Origin: an uncultured bacterium
GTDB lineage: Bacteria > Latescibacterota > UBA2968 > UBA8231
DNA: 55,640 nucleotides
Assembly (NCBI GenBank): GCA_937942165.1
Contig: CALDFW010000010.1
Coordinates: 1 to 55,640 of the forward strand
Direction: 5' to 3'
A program made the position numbers and the translations under genes. This document shows positions 25,713 to 35,876 of this stretch, in pieces (position 1 is the stretch's first letter; every line of letters begins with the position of its first letter). Under the pieces are notes generated by a model that was not told where the DNA came from, made no database searches, and saw only the letters and a list, made by a program, of their open reading frames with translations.

Positions 25713-26574
25713 TGCGTGCTCCTGGATAACCATCGCGTTCTCTAGCTGCGCGTAAATGCGCTGCAATAGAAGCAGCAAAGCGTCGTTCGCTATTGTCTTG
25801 GGGGGCGTAGCCTATAACGCTTCGCGCATTGGCAAGGCTCCAAAAAGCATGTGAATTGCCGCTGATACCGTAGAAGATCTGGAAGGGCACCCCTGACTCG
25901 TCGGCGATCTCTTCGGCCTCGATGGACTTCACGAAGAGTTGCTGCATGTCGCGATCGCTTATGTATGCACCCAGCGCTCGGCGCATACAGCGCAAATCTC
26001 CTAGCTGACATTGCTCGATATCGGTTTCGCGAGGACCGCCTATGCGAATTTGCACATTGGGCAGAGGGCGGCCATTCTGCTTGCCGGCTGCAAAGACAAA
26101 GCCTAGATGTTCGTAGGTTTCCTTTGCCCAACCGTAATAGTTATCTGAAAGGGCGCGACCTTCCGGTTGCACGACATCCATAGCACCGTCTAGAATCAGC
26201 TCTTCGTAGTAGTCGGCTGCGTGGTTTGAACTTGCTACTACAACGCGACTGACCCCTGCTTCTAACGCCGTCATATACACGTTATACGCCATTTCCACAT
26301 TCCGCATCTCTGCGCGAAAACGCGCTTCAGCCCCGTCGTTTTCCGGTCGCACAAATCCAAAGTGAACCACGGCGTCTATACCGGAAAAATGGGCGCGGTA
26401 TGCGTCGCGATCGGCATTGCCCAAATCCGCGATCTCAACTCCCTCTACGGATCGGCCGCTACGATCTTCCGCACGCACATCCAACAGAGTCAGCGCATAA
26501 CGCGCGCGCAGTGCGGGCAAGACTTGTCCGGCAATTTTACCTGAAGCCCCGATAACTAACACCCTTTTTCTCAT
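25705..26574 (-). CDS. NAD-dependent epimerase/dehydratase (extended SDR), uronate-dehydrogenase-like
   Basis: 289 residues. [18 protein letters not shown] is the N-terminal GxxGxxG-type dinucleotide loop; [13 protein letters not shown] holds the catalytic Ser region, and [15 protein letters not shown] the YxxxK pair. IRIGGPRE and the C-terminal [13 protein letters not shown] resemble uronate dehydrogenases and related sugar SDRs. Cytoplasmic. It lies 2 bases after the sialidase-like gene and overlaps the flavin oxidoreductase, so a transcript 24684-28388 is likely. Uronic acid oxidation is the best guess from motif resemblance; epimerisation or lactone handling remain possible. Confidence 0.85.
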   Translation of the reverse strand: MRKRVLVIGASGKIAGQVLPALRARYALTLLDVRAEDRSGRSVEGVEIADLGNADRDAYRAHFSGIDAVVHFGFVRPENDGAEARFRAEMRNVEMAYNVYMTALEAGVSRVVVASSNHAADYYEELILDGAMDVVQPEGRALSDNYYGWAKETYEHLGFVFAAGKQNGRPLPNVQIRIGGPRETDIEQCQLGDLRCMRRALGAYISDRDMQQLFVKSIEAEEIADESGVPFQIFYGISGNSHAFWSLANARSVIGYAPQDNSERRFAASIAAHLRAARERDGYPGARND

Positions 26575-26576
26575 GT

Positions 26577-28388
26577 CTATACTCCATCTCCCGAGCGGAA
26601 ATTGGATATCGCTTCCGATGTACGCAAGGCTCGGCCATAGACGCGTAGCAAATCAATTGCGCCGTCGATAAGCAGTCTTGGACTTCCGTTCGCATGACGC
26701 AGATGCGGGCTAAAACGTCCCCAGCCGAACTGGCGAAAATCGCCTCCATCACACAGGCGTCCGTCCACGACAAAGCTGATCACGTTAGGCCCTCCATCCA
26801 CGATAACGACTGTGTGATGTCGTTTCCCCACTGAAACTGCGCGCGGGTCGCTATCCCAGCTAGCGCGCGTTCGCCCGTCGTCTAATACCAGTTCTAACTG
26901 ACCGTTGCCCTTGTGCTGCAGCACGAATCCCTGGCCATTTTCCAGCCGAGTGTCGAGCAAAACGCGGCCTGCCACCGAACTGTCTAACTGGAACCACAGC
27001 TCGAGGCTAAACCCGGTGCGCAGGTCATCGGTTCCATAGGGGCTGAGCCCACTTCGCCGAACAAACGGAGGGAGTGCGGGCATATCGACGACGGCCGGTC
27101 CCGGCTCATCGACTTCCAGCAGCTGCCCTTCGCGCGTGAGATCAGCCCGTTCAAACTGATCCCACAGCCCCTGCAAGAGAGAGGGATCAATGCGGTGGAC
27201 GCGCGCTACGTCCTTCTGCGTTTCAGTCATATAATATTGGCCATCCTCTTCGACCAAGTCAGGGTAACTCATGCGAATGTAGGGATCGTCGTCATAGAGG
27301 ACTATTTCCGGCTCACTCCACTGAATTACCCGACCTTCCGGACTATCCGTTTCTACGCCTCCGCACAGCCAAACGGGATTGCGATCTTCGTATGCGTGCG
27401 AACGCTGTGCTGGATGCTCTCGAATAAAGCGCCCCCCGTGATTGTGAAACCAGTAGAGGTAGTGTCCATTGGCGCAGCGCCAGGCGAAGTTAGCCGCTCG
27501 TGGGTGTTTAAAAAGTCGTCCATCGGGGAATTTCTTATACTCCGGATCGGACCAGGTGCGGCCACCGTCGCGAGAGTAGGCGCAGGCTGGATGGCCGTCG
27601 ATCGTTCGGTAGACACAGTAAAAAGATCCGTCTGAAAGCACGCTATAGCTGTGCTCAGAAGCCACCGTATCTCCTCCCGCCGGAGCGCGCAGGCCGCGCT
27701 CCCCTTCGGGTAGCGTTTCCCAGGTAATTTTCGCCGGATTCCCTTCCGTTAAAATGTTTTCGCTTCTAATCAACACACCTTCGTTACTCGTAAAAAAACC
27801 GTCGCCAAAGCCTCCCACCTTGTGCAGTGAGACAAAGGCCGCTCCGTGAGCAACAAACGGCTTCCCGACATTCCAGAAGTACCGCAAGCGACCGCCATCG
27901 GCATTCTGGCGATCAATGTCCATTTCGCGCACGGGGACATCAAAGCGCTGCTCCGACCAGCTTCGGCCATGATCGTCGCTGTATTTAAACACGTAGTGAC
28001 CCAAGCTGTCGACGCGGGTACAGTAACCGTCCCCAAAGGGTGGATTATCGGCCTTAACCCGTCGCACGTTGTCGGTGTTGTGGTTGTAAAAGGCGTAAAC
28101 GCGCCCCGAAGGCACCTTCAGGAGCACGGCATAGGAGGCTTCCGGGCCATCGGCGGGCTCCACGTCGACCAGCTCAGACCATGTGCGGCCGCAGTCCGTG
28201 CTGCGCGTAGAGACCACGTGCTGGCCCGTGGCACCCTCGTGACCGGCCCCAGTCGTCATGATGCACAGCCACGCTCCGTCATCTGTTTTGACTACGTAGG
28301 GCTGGTCGCAATAGCCCTCACTGGGAATTTGCCAGCCGTTGTTCAAATGTCGGGGGTCGGGAATGCCCCCGGGAAGATCATCGCTCAT
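26577..28388 (-). CDS. sialidase-like BNR-repeat protein with LamG-like C-terminal domain
   Basis: 603 residues. Three Asp-box repeats are visible (STDCGRTWS, SDDHGRSWS, SRDGGRTWS), spread over a six-bladed propeller covering about residues 20-420, as in sialidases and related exo-glycosidases. Residues ~430-600 (TGFSLELWFQLDSS, GQGFVLQHKGNGQLELVLDD, HHTVVIVDGG, IDLLRVYGRAL) form a concanavalin/LamG-like carbohydrate-binding domain. No signal peptide is present, so unlike most sialidases it should be cytosolic unless the true start lies further upstream. Activity is not assured: the catalytic Arg triad was not clearly located. Confidence 0.8.
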   Translation of the reverse strand: MSDDLPGGIPDPRHLNNGWQIPSEGYCDQPYVVKTDDGAWLCIMTTGAGHEGATGQHVVSTRSTDCGRTWSELVDVEPADGPEASYAVLLKVPSGRVYAFYNHNTDNVRRVKADNPPFGDGYCTRVDSLGHYVFKYSDDHGRSWSEQRFDVPVREMDIDRQNADGGRLRYFWNVGKPFVAHGAAFVSLHKVGGFGDGFFTSNEGVLIRSENILTEGNPAKITWETLPEGERGLRAPAGGDTVASEHSYSVLSDGSFYCVYRTIDGHPACAYSRDGGRTWSDPEYKKFPDGRLFKHPRAANFAWRCANGHYLYWFHNHGGRFIREHPAQRSHAYEDRNPVWLCGGVETDSPEGRVIQWSEPEIVLYDDDPYIRMSYPDLVEEDGQYYMTETQKDVARVHRIDPSLLQGLWDQFERADLTREGQLLEVDEPGPAVVDMPALPPFVRRSGLSPYGTDDLRTGFSLELWFQLDSSVAGRVLLDTRLENGQGFVLQHKGNGQLELVLDDGRTRASWDSDPRAVSVGKRHHTVVIVDGGPNVISFVVDGRLCDGGDFRQFGWGRFSPHLRHANGSPRLLIDGAIDLLRVYGRALRTSEAISNFRSGDGV

Positions 28389-28525
28389 TGCTCACCTTTC
28401 ACACGTAGGAATACATCGGCGTCTGCAGAATGACGCCTGCGGACTGGCGTATGTTACCCATCGCCAGCATCGACTCACTAACATAGCTCCACTCACATTC
28501 ACAGGCCAAAGCCATTGTATCCGCA

Positions 28526-30172
28526 TTAGCGCACCTGGGTAAGTGCGGCAATACGCCTATTGACGCGCTCGCGCATAAGCAGCAACCACTCCATAGAGCG
28601 CGGGTATTTTTTCATCGTGATGGGATGGTCCATACCCCGCTGTAAGAGCGCGAGCGTTTTCTCCCGTCCTTGCAGCCTTTCCAAAAGCTGTAGAGCGCGT
28701 TGGTCCTGTAGCGCTTCGCGAAATACTTCGCCGCGTATAGAATCAACCGGCCCCTCCTCTCCCGGGTATACCATAAATGGATCTCCTGAGGGGAAAGCGC
28801 GCCCGGCGTCCGTCTCGAGAAATGGATTGATTGGCCGCGTTGAATACTGCGCATAGTAGAAATTAAACCCCCACTGCAAGAAACCGGACAAATCGTATTT
28901 ATACAGCTGGGCACCAAGGATTCGATTCCGCGCGGAAGGCATGTAAAAAAAGCGGTTAGCCACCTGATCCCACTGCGAGACGCAATAGTATGTCCACAGG
29001 TTCTTTATTCCCCGCTCTACAAAAGGCTCTATGTGGTTACTAGCCGGAATGGGCTGACGCACCAAGCCGCGATCGTAATAGTCTACGTCGGACAGTGCAT
29101 CGATACAGGGGAACCCACCTAGATGGGCATGCACTATAGATGCAGCTGCGCTATAAGAAGCTAGGTGTTCTGGGGACGGCTCATCAGAAACGTGGAAATA
29201 CACGCGACGCTCCAACCCATTCTTCCGGATAAAACGTACCAACTGGGGCAGAAATTGATCGAGGAAATTGCGATATTTGGCGCCCGTGGCCCGGTCTTTC
29301 CAGCCGAATATTTTTCGCTCTCGTCCCTTTACGCGTGCGACGATTTTAGGACAGTGCGCAGCGCCCCACTGGGTAAAAAAGTGTGCCATTTCGAAGTATT
29401 GGACTCCACAGCGATCGGCCAGTTGCACCCAGCGGCGAAGCCGTCGAAAATCAAAGTGATAGGTATTGCCCTCCTGCACAACATCAATAAGCTGAACCGT
29501 GGGGCGCTCTCCGCCCACCTCCGTATCTAGCGGCGGCGTGAACAGCGGCGTCAGCAACATATTTACTCCGTGATCAACCGCACTGCGCACAAACTGCTCA
29601 ATGCGCTTCCAATGCGGCGTACTCCACACTGTGTCGCCGTAGTGTGATGCGATACAGTCGGCGTGAAACCAACTCGTGTGAATCAGCTTTTGTTTGGGCA
29701 GCGTCTGAGCAATGACATCGAGCGTAAAGGATTCACGGGCGATAAGGCGATCCGCGTGCGTAATGCGCAGCACGATCTGCTGGTGCCCCTGCACGCGCCG
29801 CACGGGTACGCGCACGCCAACCCATACGGCCCGCCACTGGCCTGGAGGAGCATCCGCACCCCGCACGAGCGCATAAAGCGGATCTGGGTAGAGACCCGGC
29901 GTGGTGCGCAGAACGTGTTCGTCAAAGTGCGCACCGGGAAATTCACACGGAGCCAACCCCACTTCGCGTACGGCAATGCAGTTCTCAAGCGGAGACTCCA
30001 CCTCTATCTGCAGACCTTTCAAGAGACGGTGCGATCGGTAAGCCAGCTGAAAAGAGAACACTTCCCCCCGCAAACAGGAAGCTCTCTTAAAAGGCTTGTC
30101 CCGCAGCGCTTCATCGGGAAAAACCTTTGTAAGTGAACTCAGCAATCGAGTTTCAAATTTTTCGGAAGCCAT
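28526..30172 (-). CDS. DUF4091 (glycosidase-like) protein
   Basis: 548 residues from the ATG at 30172, which has AAAGGAG 6 bases upstream; a frame open to 30301 lacks that support. The N-terminal ~150 residues form a beta-rich region (VFSFQLAYRSHRLLKGLQIEVES), followed by a TIM-barrel-like stretch with TSWFHADCIASHYG, GVNMLLTPLFTPPLD, YFEMAHFFTQWG, and VYFHVSDEPSPEHL, where the conserved Asp-Glu pair of DUF4091 lies. The C-terminal LQWGFNFYYAQYSTRP and GDPFMVYPGEEGPVDSIRGEVFREALQDQ are typical of the family, related to GH123-type hexosaminidases. No signal peptide. With the sialidase-like gene 137 bases downstream it suggests intracellular breakdown of imported glycan pieces. Confidence 0.83.
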   Translation of the reverse strand: MASEKFETRLLSSLTKVFPDEALRDKPFKRASCLRGEVFSFQLAYRSHRLLKGLQIEVESPLENCIAVREVGLAPCEFPGAHFDEHVLRTTPGLYPDPLYALVRGADAPPGQWRAVWVGVRVPVRRVQGHQQIVLRITHADRLIARESFTLDVIAQTLPKQKLIHTSWFHADCIASHYGDTVWSTPHWKRIEQFVRSAVDHGVNMLLTPLFTPPLDTEVGGERPTVQLIDVVQEGNTYHFDFRRLRRWVQLADRCGVQYFEMAHFFTQWGAAHCPKIVARVKGRERKIFGWKDRATGAKYRNFLDQFLPQLVRFIRKNGLERRVYFHVSDEPSPEHLASYSAAASIVHAHLGGFPCIDALSDVDYYDRGLVRQPIPASNHIEPFVERGIKNLWTYYCVSQWDQVANRFFYMPSARNRILGAQLYKYDLSGFLQWGFNFYYAQYSTRPINPFLETDAGRAFPSGDPFMVYPGEEGPVDSIRGEVFREALQDQRALQLLERLQGREKTLALLQRGMDHPITMKKYPRSMEWLLLMRERVNRRIAALTQVR

Positions 30173-30419
30173 AGCATGCTCCTTTTGCCTGTTTATCGTG
30201 AAGAGAAACCAACCGGTATAACCCATCTCTGATACTTGAAACAAGGCCGCGCCTTGACGCGTTTCCCAGGTCGCTGGTCCCTCTTTATATTGAGGTATCA
30301 AACCTAAAAAATATCAGACAGACGGTTCAAAACTCTTCCAATGCAAGCCTATTGTCTTGCAAACTCTCTATTCGGGTCGCCTAACCCACTTGCGCAACGA
30401 AACCCGCTGGATTCGCTAA

Positions 30420-31226
30420 ATGGACGAAGTCGAATTTATCCGCCGTGCACTAGACGATGCAACTACGCTAATAGAGACAAAATACGCCGACCGGACGGAA
30501 TTAAGCCACCGCGAAAAGGAGACAAGCGACCGGCTGACAGAAGCCGACGTCGAGATACAGCGGCTCCTCGTCCAGCACATCGGCATCCATTACCCAACAG
30601 ACGCTATTGTGGGCGAGGAATCAGGATTCGACAGGGGGATCAAAAAAGGGACTGAACGCTGCTGGATAATCGACCCCATCGACGGAACCTATAACTTCAC
30701 TCGCGACCTCTTTCCGGTCTTCGGCATCTCTATCGCCTGTGCCGAGTGCGGCCTCCCCGTAGCCGCCGGAATAGCGCTTCCCGGGCTGCAGCAGCTCTAC
30801 TTGGCCAGGCGAGGCGCAGGAGCCACGTGCAATGGCCGCTTGCTCCAGGTATCAAACGAGGAAGAGCTTATGCACGCCCTCGTCAGCATCGACTTTTCCA
30901 AACCCAGTAAACGTCATCGCGTAATGAAATCCAATAGTGCATTAGCCCGCGTCGCTGGCCAGGTGCGAGCACCCGGCTGCGCCGTTGTCGGCCTGTGCGC
31001 GGTGGCTTCTGGACGCGCTGAGGCTCACTTTGACGCAGGCCTTGAGCCCTGGGATATTGCAGCGGCCGCTCTAATCATTGAGGAATCCGGTGGACGCGTA
31101 AGCCGCCCCGATGGACGCCCCCTCAACCTATTAGACGGTGAACAGGGCCTGCTTGCAAGCAACAGTCATGTGCACGATCAACTACTCGACCAGATACGCG
31201 CGGCGGAAATGACACCTGATCAATAG
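30420..31226 (+). CDS. inositol-monophosphatase family phosphatase
   Basis: 268 residues. The magnesium-binding motifs are intact: GEESGFD (Glu), WIIDPIDGTYNFTR (Asp-Pro-Ile-Asp-Gly-Thr) and EPWDIAAAALIIEESGG (last Asp). Length and order fit the IMPase/CysQ/histidinol-phosphatase group; substrate cannot be told apart by sequence alone. Cytoplasmic. It is transcribed divergently from the DUF4091 gene across a 247-base gap and is followed after 124 bases by the sulfatase, so removal of phosphate or sulfate from sugar products is plausible. No clear ribosome site precedes the ATG. Confidence 0.9.
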   Translation: MDEVEFIRRALDDATTLIETKYADRTELSHREKETSDRLTEADVEIQRLLVQHIGIHYPTDAIVGEESGFDRGIKKGTERCWIIDPIDGTYNFTRDLFPVFGISIACAECGLPVAAGIALPGLQQLYLARRGAGATCNGRLLQVSNEEELMHALVSIDFSKPSKRHRVMKSNSALARVAGQVRAPGCAVVGLCAVASGRAEAHFDAGLEPWDIAAAALIIEESGGRVSRPDGRPLNLLDGEQGLLASNSHVHDQLLDQIRAAEMTPDQ

Positions 31227-31350
31227 ATACAAAACGCGAAGCTGTTTGGATTAGGTATCCATAGCGCTGTATATTTATCGCGAATCTATCTGTCGCAGTT
31301 TTCACAACTCTAAGGCCTGTATACCTCCATTCCCTCTGCGAATCAATCAC

Positions 31351-32724
31351 ATGACGACGCATCCTAATGTACTGTGGATTTACGGCGAAGATCTCTATCC
31401 CGACCTAGCCTGTTACGGCACTCCGACCGTGCAAACGCCGCATATAGACCGCCTGGCCTCTGAGGGCACGACCTTCAAAAATGCCTTCGTGACGTGCCCC
31501 GTGTGTTCGCCTTCTCGCTCAGCGATAATAACCAGTCGCTATCAGACCGCTATCGGCGCTCATAACCACCGTTCTCAGCGCGAAGTGCCTTTGCCAGAAA
31601 ACGTAGCTCTTATCACGGAACACTTTCGCGAAGCGGGCTACTTTACCTGCAATAGTCCAGGGCCCGGTCTGTATGACAGAGTCGGCAAAACCGATTTTAA
31701 CTTTGCCCGAGACCGTCCCTTTGACGGCACCGATTGGTCGCAGCGCGCACCCGGTCAACCATTTTACGCTCAGTTGAACATCATGGATACGCACCGCGAC
31801 TTTGTGCGTGACCCCGATTGCCCTATTGATCCGTCGACAGTTGATCTACCACCCTACTATCCCGACCATCCGCTCGCGCGTGCCGATTGGGCGCATTACC
31901 TCGAGAGCATTCAGGTACTGGATCGCAAAGTGGGCTCTATTCTTCAACGACTCGAGGACGAAGACCTAGCGCGAAACACCATTGTATTTTTTATCAGTGA
32001 CCACGGGAGAGCACACGTGCGGGACAAGCAATTCCTGTACGATGGCGGCCTGCGCGTGCCCTGTATCGTGCGCTGGCCGGGCCAGATCGATTCCAATGCC
32101 ATCAGTGAACGGCTCGTATCTGGGATTGACTTTGCCGCCAGTGCGCTCGACCTGTGCAATATTGCACCCTTCACGAGTTTAGACGGGCAATCATTTTTTA
32201 CCAGCGCACTCCGCCCGGCCATCTTTGCCGCGCGCGACCGCTGCGATGGCACAGACGATCGCATCCGCTGCGTCCGCACCGACCGCTATAAATACATCCG
32301 GAACCTGCAGCCCGAGCGTCCATACATGCAATTCAACGCCTATAAAAAGCACCAGTATCCCGTATGGACGCTCATGCATGTCCTGCACGAACGCAATCAA
32401 CTGGACAAAGCGCAGAGTTGGTTTATGGCATCTGAACGTCCGGCACAAGAGCTGTACGACGTAGACGGCGACCCGCATGAACTGCATAATTTAGCAAACG
32501 ACCCGAACCACGCAGCCGCTCTTTCTGAACACTCAAACCTACTAGAAGCATGGCAGATAGAGCACGGCGATCTCGGCCTAGTCGACGAGGATCGGGCCGT
32601 CATGGAATACGAAGATGTTCAGATGAGAAACAATTACGAAGAACGCATGCGAGCACGTGGGCTGGATCCAGCCCTCTCGGACCTAGAATATCTCAGTTGG
32701 TGGATGGAGCACTTTGCGCTATAG
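31351..32724 (+). CDS. type I sulfatase
   Basis: 457 residues. Opens NVLWIYGEDLYPDLACYG (metal-binding acidic residues), then the formylglycine motif CSPSRSAIITSRYQT; the Cys must be oxidised by a maturase not encoded here. FFISDHGRAHVRDK supplies the second metal pair and KQFLYDGGLRVPCIVRWPG the usual lysine region. The tail (ELYDVDGDPHELHNLANDP) is standard for the family. No signal peptide is seen, so either cytoplasmic or the start is mis-set, as most relatives are exported. It cleaves sulfate esters from sugars or polysaccharide fragments. Confidence 0.92.
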   Translation: MTTHPNVLWIYGEDLYPDLACYGTPTVQTPHIDRLASEGTTFKNAFVTCPVCSPSRSAIITSRYQTAIGAHNHRSQREVPLPENVALITEHFREAGYFTCNSPGPGLYDRVGKTDFNFARDRPFDGTDWSQRAPGQPFYAQLNIMDTHRDFVRDPDCPIDPSTVDLPPYYPDHPLARADWAHYLESIQVLDRKVGSILQRLEDEDLARNTIVFFISDHGRAHVRDKQFLYDGGLRVPCIVRWPGQIDSNAISERLVSGIDFAASALDLCNIAPFTSLDGQSFFTSALRPAIFAARDRCDGTDDRIRCVRTDRYKYIRNLQPERPYMQFNAYKKHQYPVWTLMHVLHERNQLDKAQSWFMASERPAQELYDVDGDPHELHNLANDPNHAAALSEHSNLLEAWQIEHGDLGLVDEDRAVMEYEDVQMRNNYEERMRARGLDPALSDLEYLSWWMEHFAL

Positions 32725-32766
32725 AGAACGGACGCTGGGCAGCCTGCAAACCAACCGGCACAGAGT

Positions 32767-34023
32767 CTAGTCGGCAGAGCGGCGATAAACTAGCCAACCC
32801 ACCCACAGCGCACAGGGCAATAGAGTTAAGAGCGCCGTCGTGCGCACGGTCCCTGCGATGCCAAACCACTCCAAGTAATATCCCCCAATACTCGCTCCTA
32901 CTGCACTCATGAGCATACTAAAGGCAATTTCAGTCGAGAATATTCGGCCGCGCACCTCAGGCAGGACAATCTGGAGCAGGATCTGCGTGGAAAAAACCCA
33001 TATAATGCCACTCCCAAACGATCGGATAAAGATCCCCAGCAAGACGCCTTCAAAGCTGATCAGCGTCGCAACGAGCAACAGCCCGATCACGGCAAATCCG
33101 TAGCCTAGAGCAATACTCCAGCGTAAAGCACCAAGTCGATCCCCCGTGATGTAGCGAGCGGCGATGGGGCCCAATCCCGTACCCATCCCAACGACCGCAT
33201 ACATCATGCCCAGTCCAAGCGCTCCCCCTTCCCCACGGGAAAAAACCTCTCGCGAAATCGCCACTTGAACCACCTCAAGTGGAGCACCAAAGCAGAAGAC
33301 CAGCGCCGCCTTGTGCAGCGCCGTCACAGCGACTTCCCCGTGCCCTTTTAGATAGCGCAAACCCTGAACATACTGTCGCATCACCGTTCGAAGCGTTCGG
33401 TCGCCTTCCAGTCGAGGCTGAACCTCTAGTTGGATACGCGACAGTACGAGCGCCGAAAGGATAAAGGACAGCGCATCAATCACAAAAGATGGATAGATAC
33501 CCCACGTTCCCGCTACGAGCCCACCTAGCGCAGCGCCCGTAGCGAGCATGACCGACCACGTCGCCGAAGTGAGTGCATTCGCCGCACCCACCTGATCTGA
33601 ACGCACGATATCGGGCAAGAGAGCCGAACGCGCGGGAAAGAAGAAACCGCCTATACCCAACTGCAGAAAAGAGAGCAGATATACAACCCATACGTGTTCG
33701 GGCGAACGGATCAATAGAAAAGCCGCTGCCGTAAAAAAACGGCCCACATCAGCAGCAATCAGAATGTGTTTTCGGTTATACCGATCGGCCGCGACCCCAG
33801 CCAGCGGACTTACCAACACAGGCGCTAGCATACGCACCACAAAGAGCGTCCCCACGGCCAGTCCCGATTCCGTTAACTGGGCAATCAGCGCGGCCGAGGC
33901 GATTAGATTAAACCAATCGCCCAGCAGGCTAATTATTTGACCCAGCCAGAGGTTGCGAAAATTGGCATTATCGCGGGCTAGCGTCCAGTATCCGCCCGAT
34001 GTAGACTGCGTAGAATTCGACAC
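32767..34023 (-). CDS. MFS transporter (MFS_3/EntS-like exporter)
   Basis: 418 residues from a GTG at 34023 with a perfect GAGGAGGT 5 bases away; a frame reaching 34053 is discarded for lack of this site. The protein has 12 probable membrane helices; the N-terminal NFRNLWLGQIISLLGDWFNLIA and the loop GVAADRYNRKHILIAAD (DRxxRK) are typical of the EntS/macrolide-efflux branch of the MFS. Likely an inner-membrane proton-driven exporter of a small molecule; substrate unknown. Divergent from a PhyH gene, with a 120-base shared upstream region; the convergent sulfatase gene ends 42 bases away. Confidence 0.9.
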   Translation of the reverse strand: MSNSTQSTSGGYWTLARDNANFRNLWLGQIISLLGDWFNLIASAALIAQLTESGLAVGTLFVVRMLAPVLVSPLAGVAADRYNRKHILIAADVGRFFTAAAFLLIRSPEHVWVVYLLSFLQLGIGGFFFPARSALLPDIVRSDQVGAANALTSATWSVMLATGAALGGLVAGTWGIYPSFVIDALSFILSALVLSRIQLEVQPRLEGDRTLRTVMRQYVQGLRYLKGHGEVAVTALHKAALVFCFGAPLEVVQVAISREVFSRGEGGALGLGMMYAVVGMGTGLGPIAARYITGDRLGALRWSIALGYGFAVIGLLLVATLISFEGVLLGIFIRSFGSGIIWVFSTQILLQIVLPEVRGRIFSTEIAFSMLMSAVGASIGGYYLEWFGIAGTVRTTALLTLLPCALWVGWLVYRRSAD

Positions 34024-34143
34024 TGCACCTCCTCGTCCATTGCAGGCAGACAAAGATAATTGCCGACAATCACCATCGCTATTATTTTGCTAGGTAAAGC
34101 CCCTTGCTCATAGAAATACATCAACTTCAGAAACGCGTTCATC

Positions 34144-34923
34144 ATGCAATTAACAGGACAGCAAAAACGCGCATTTCGCGAACTGGGATACACCGTTTTA
34201 CGCGGCGCCATTCCACAGGTTATGATTGACGATGCCCTCCGCGCGATCAACCATTCGCTCGGCTACGAGGGAATGGCCAAGGACGATTTACCGCGCCTGC
34301 GCGCTCAATCGTACTGTAACGAAGTGCAAAAGACCTCTCCGATTACCGACTTGATGAATCGCTCGCCAGTCTTACCCATGGTTGAGTCCCTACTGGGGGA
34401 AGGCAACCTACAGGAAGTAGGCGCCGGCCAGATTGCTCTGCGCTTTCCCATAGAGCCGAGCAGTGATCCGGGACCACCACACGGACATCTCGACGGCTTG
34501 GGTTCCGGTCTCAATGGCAGTGCCAAAGGCTCCTACAATCGCGGTTTTACCGCACTCGCCGTCATCCTTCTATCAGAGCTGAAGCGTGATTTCGCCGGCA
34601 ACTTCACCGTGTGGCCGCGCTCTCATACGTTTTTTCAGTCTTATTTCAAAGAACATGGACACGAAGTGCTCGAACAGGGTATGCCACGCGTAGCGCTGCC
34701 CGAAGGCCCGGTTATGCTACAGGGGCAGCCGGGAGACGTGGTGCTTACCCATCATCAGCTGGTCCATACGGCGGCACCCAACGCCTCGCCGCACGTTCGC
34801 TATGCAGCCATCTTCCGCCTCCGTCACAAAGACTGCGCTGAAATAGGGCGCGATGCCTACACTGATATCTGGCGCGAGTGGCCGGGCATACGCGCCCTGG
34901 ACGAGGAATCAGTCGAGGCGTAG
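34144..34923 (+). CDS. phytanoyl-CoA dioxygenase (PhyH) family protein
   Basis: 259 residues. Iron ligands: HGHLDGLGSG (HxD, within PPHGHLDG) and the distal His in LVHTAAPNAS, with the following HVRYAAIFRLRH giving the 2OG-binding Arg. The N-terminal GQQKRAFRELGYTVLRGAIP is the usual PhyH opening. Substrate unknown; cytoplasmic. It lies 56 bases upstream of another PhyH gene in the same direction, and these two share only motif-level similarity, so they are probably not recent duplicates. No ribosome site is obvious. Confidence 0.88.
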   Translation: MQLTGQQKRAFRELGYTVLRGAIPQVMIDDALRAINHSLGYEGMAKDDLPRLRAQSYCNEVQKTSPITDLMNRSPVLPMVESLLGEGNLQEVGAGQIALRFPIEPSSDPGPPHGHLDGLGSGLNGSAKGSYNRGFTALAVILLSELKRDFAGNFTVWPRSHTFFQSYFKEHGHEVLEQGMPRVALPEGPVMLQGQPGDVVLTHHQLVHTAAPNASPHVRYAAIFRLRHKDCAEIGRDAYTDIWREWPGIRALDEESVEA

Positions 34924-34979
34924 GACTCCTTTTACTGCGATGTGTTTACACACCCTTTCACCGTAGAAATAAACAGGCT

Positions 34980-35828
34980 ATGTCACCCATATTAGATCCC
35001 AACCAAGCGCGGGCAGGGCGCGAACAACTCGTAGAGCAGGGATACACTATTGTCCCCGGACTCCTTGCAGATCCCCTACTCGGCGAGTTTCAGCGCTGGT
35101 CTCAGCGCGTCTTTGACACCGTGCCCGTCGATGCCAAATACCGCTACCAAGGCAGCGATATTCACGTTTACACGCCGCGTATCTGGGAGAAGATGGACGC
35201 AGAGCCAGACCAAAAGCACTTCGCAGATCCGATCGTTGAAAAAATCATTGACTACGCACCGCAAAAGCAGGTCTGTGCCGAATTGGGGCTGGAAAATCTG
35301 CAACCGCGCGACAATATTATCCTGCTTTCCAAGCCGGCATACGGCCCCCCACTTTACTGGCACCAAGACTTTATGAACTGGAACCACCCGGAAGCCGCGG
35401 CGCCTTGGCCCACGGTTATTTTCCTGTCCTATTACATGAGCGACACGACGCGAGAGAATGGCTGCCTTCGCGTCATTCCCGGCACACATCGCAAGCGAAT
35501 TCCCCTGCACGATGTCCTTCCCGACGCACACGGTACTGAAATACAGGCTATAAACGACTTGGACCATCCCATTTTCATGGACCATCCAGACAGCGTAGAC
35601 GTGCCGCTCACGTCGGGCGACCTGATTATTGCCGATGCGCGATTGCTCCATGCTGCTTGGCCAAATCAAACGGCACAGCGCCGCACCCTCGTCCTAGCAT
35701 GGCATGGCGTATTCTCTTTTCCACAGCCGCCCAGTTGGTGGACGGGCGAAGTACCAGAAGCTATACGGAATTTTGATCCTCAATTCACCTGTGCCGGAAC
35801 GCGCAAACCCAGTCATCACCTGCAATAA
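34980..35828 (+). CDS. phytanoyl-CoA dioxygenase (PhyH) family protein
   Basis: 282 residues starting at ATG 34980; an open frame extends upstream to 34878 but overlaps the previous gene. Motifs: YWHQDFMNWNHP (HxD), ENGCLRVIPGTHRKR (the conserved loop before the C-terminal strands), LLHAAWPNQTAQRRTLVLAWH (distal His and 2OG Arg). These fit a complete Fe(II)/2OG hydroxylase. It is followed 48 bases on by a VOC-family gene, and the run 34144-36251 may form one transcript for modifying a small metabolite. Confidence 0.88.
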   Translation: MSPILDPNQARAGREQLVEQGYTIVPGLLADPLLGEFQRWSQRVFDTVPVDAKYRYQGSDIHVYTPRIWEKMDAEPDQKHFADPIVEKIIDYAPQKQVCAELGLENLQPRDNIILLSKPAYGPPLYWHQDFMNWNHPEAAAPWPTVIFLSYYMSDTTRENGCLRVIPGTHRKRIPLHDVLPDAHGTEIQAINDLDHPIFMDHPDSVDVPLTSGDLIIADARLLHAAWPNQTAQRRTLVLAWHGVFSFPQPPSWWTGEVPEAIRNFDPQFTCAGTRKPSHHLQ

Positions 35829-35876
35829 GAAGGTCTGGGATCGCCGGAATCCAATACGAATACGGGACCAAAATCT

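Noticed and set aside
35076-35669. Minus-strand frame of 197 residues antisense to the PhyH gene
   Set aside because: The plus-strand frame carries the complete iron and 2OG motifs; the antisense frame has no recognised domain.
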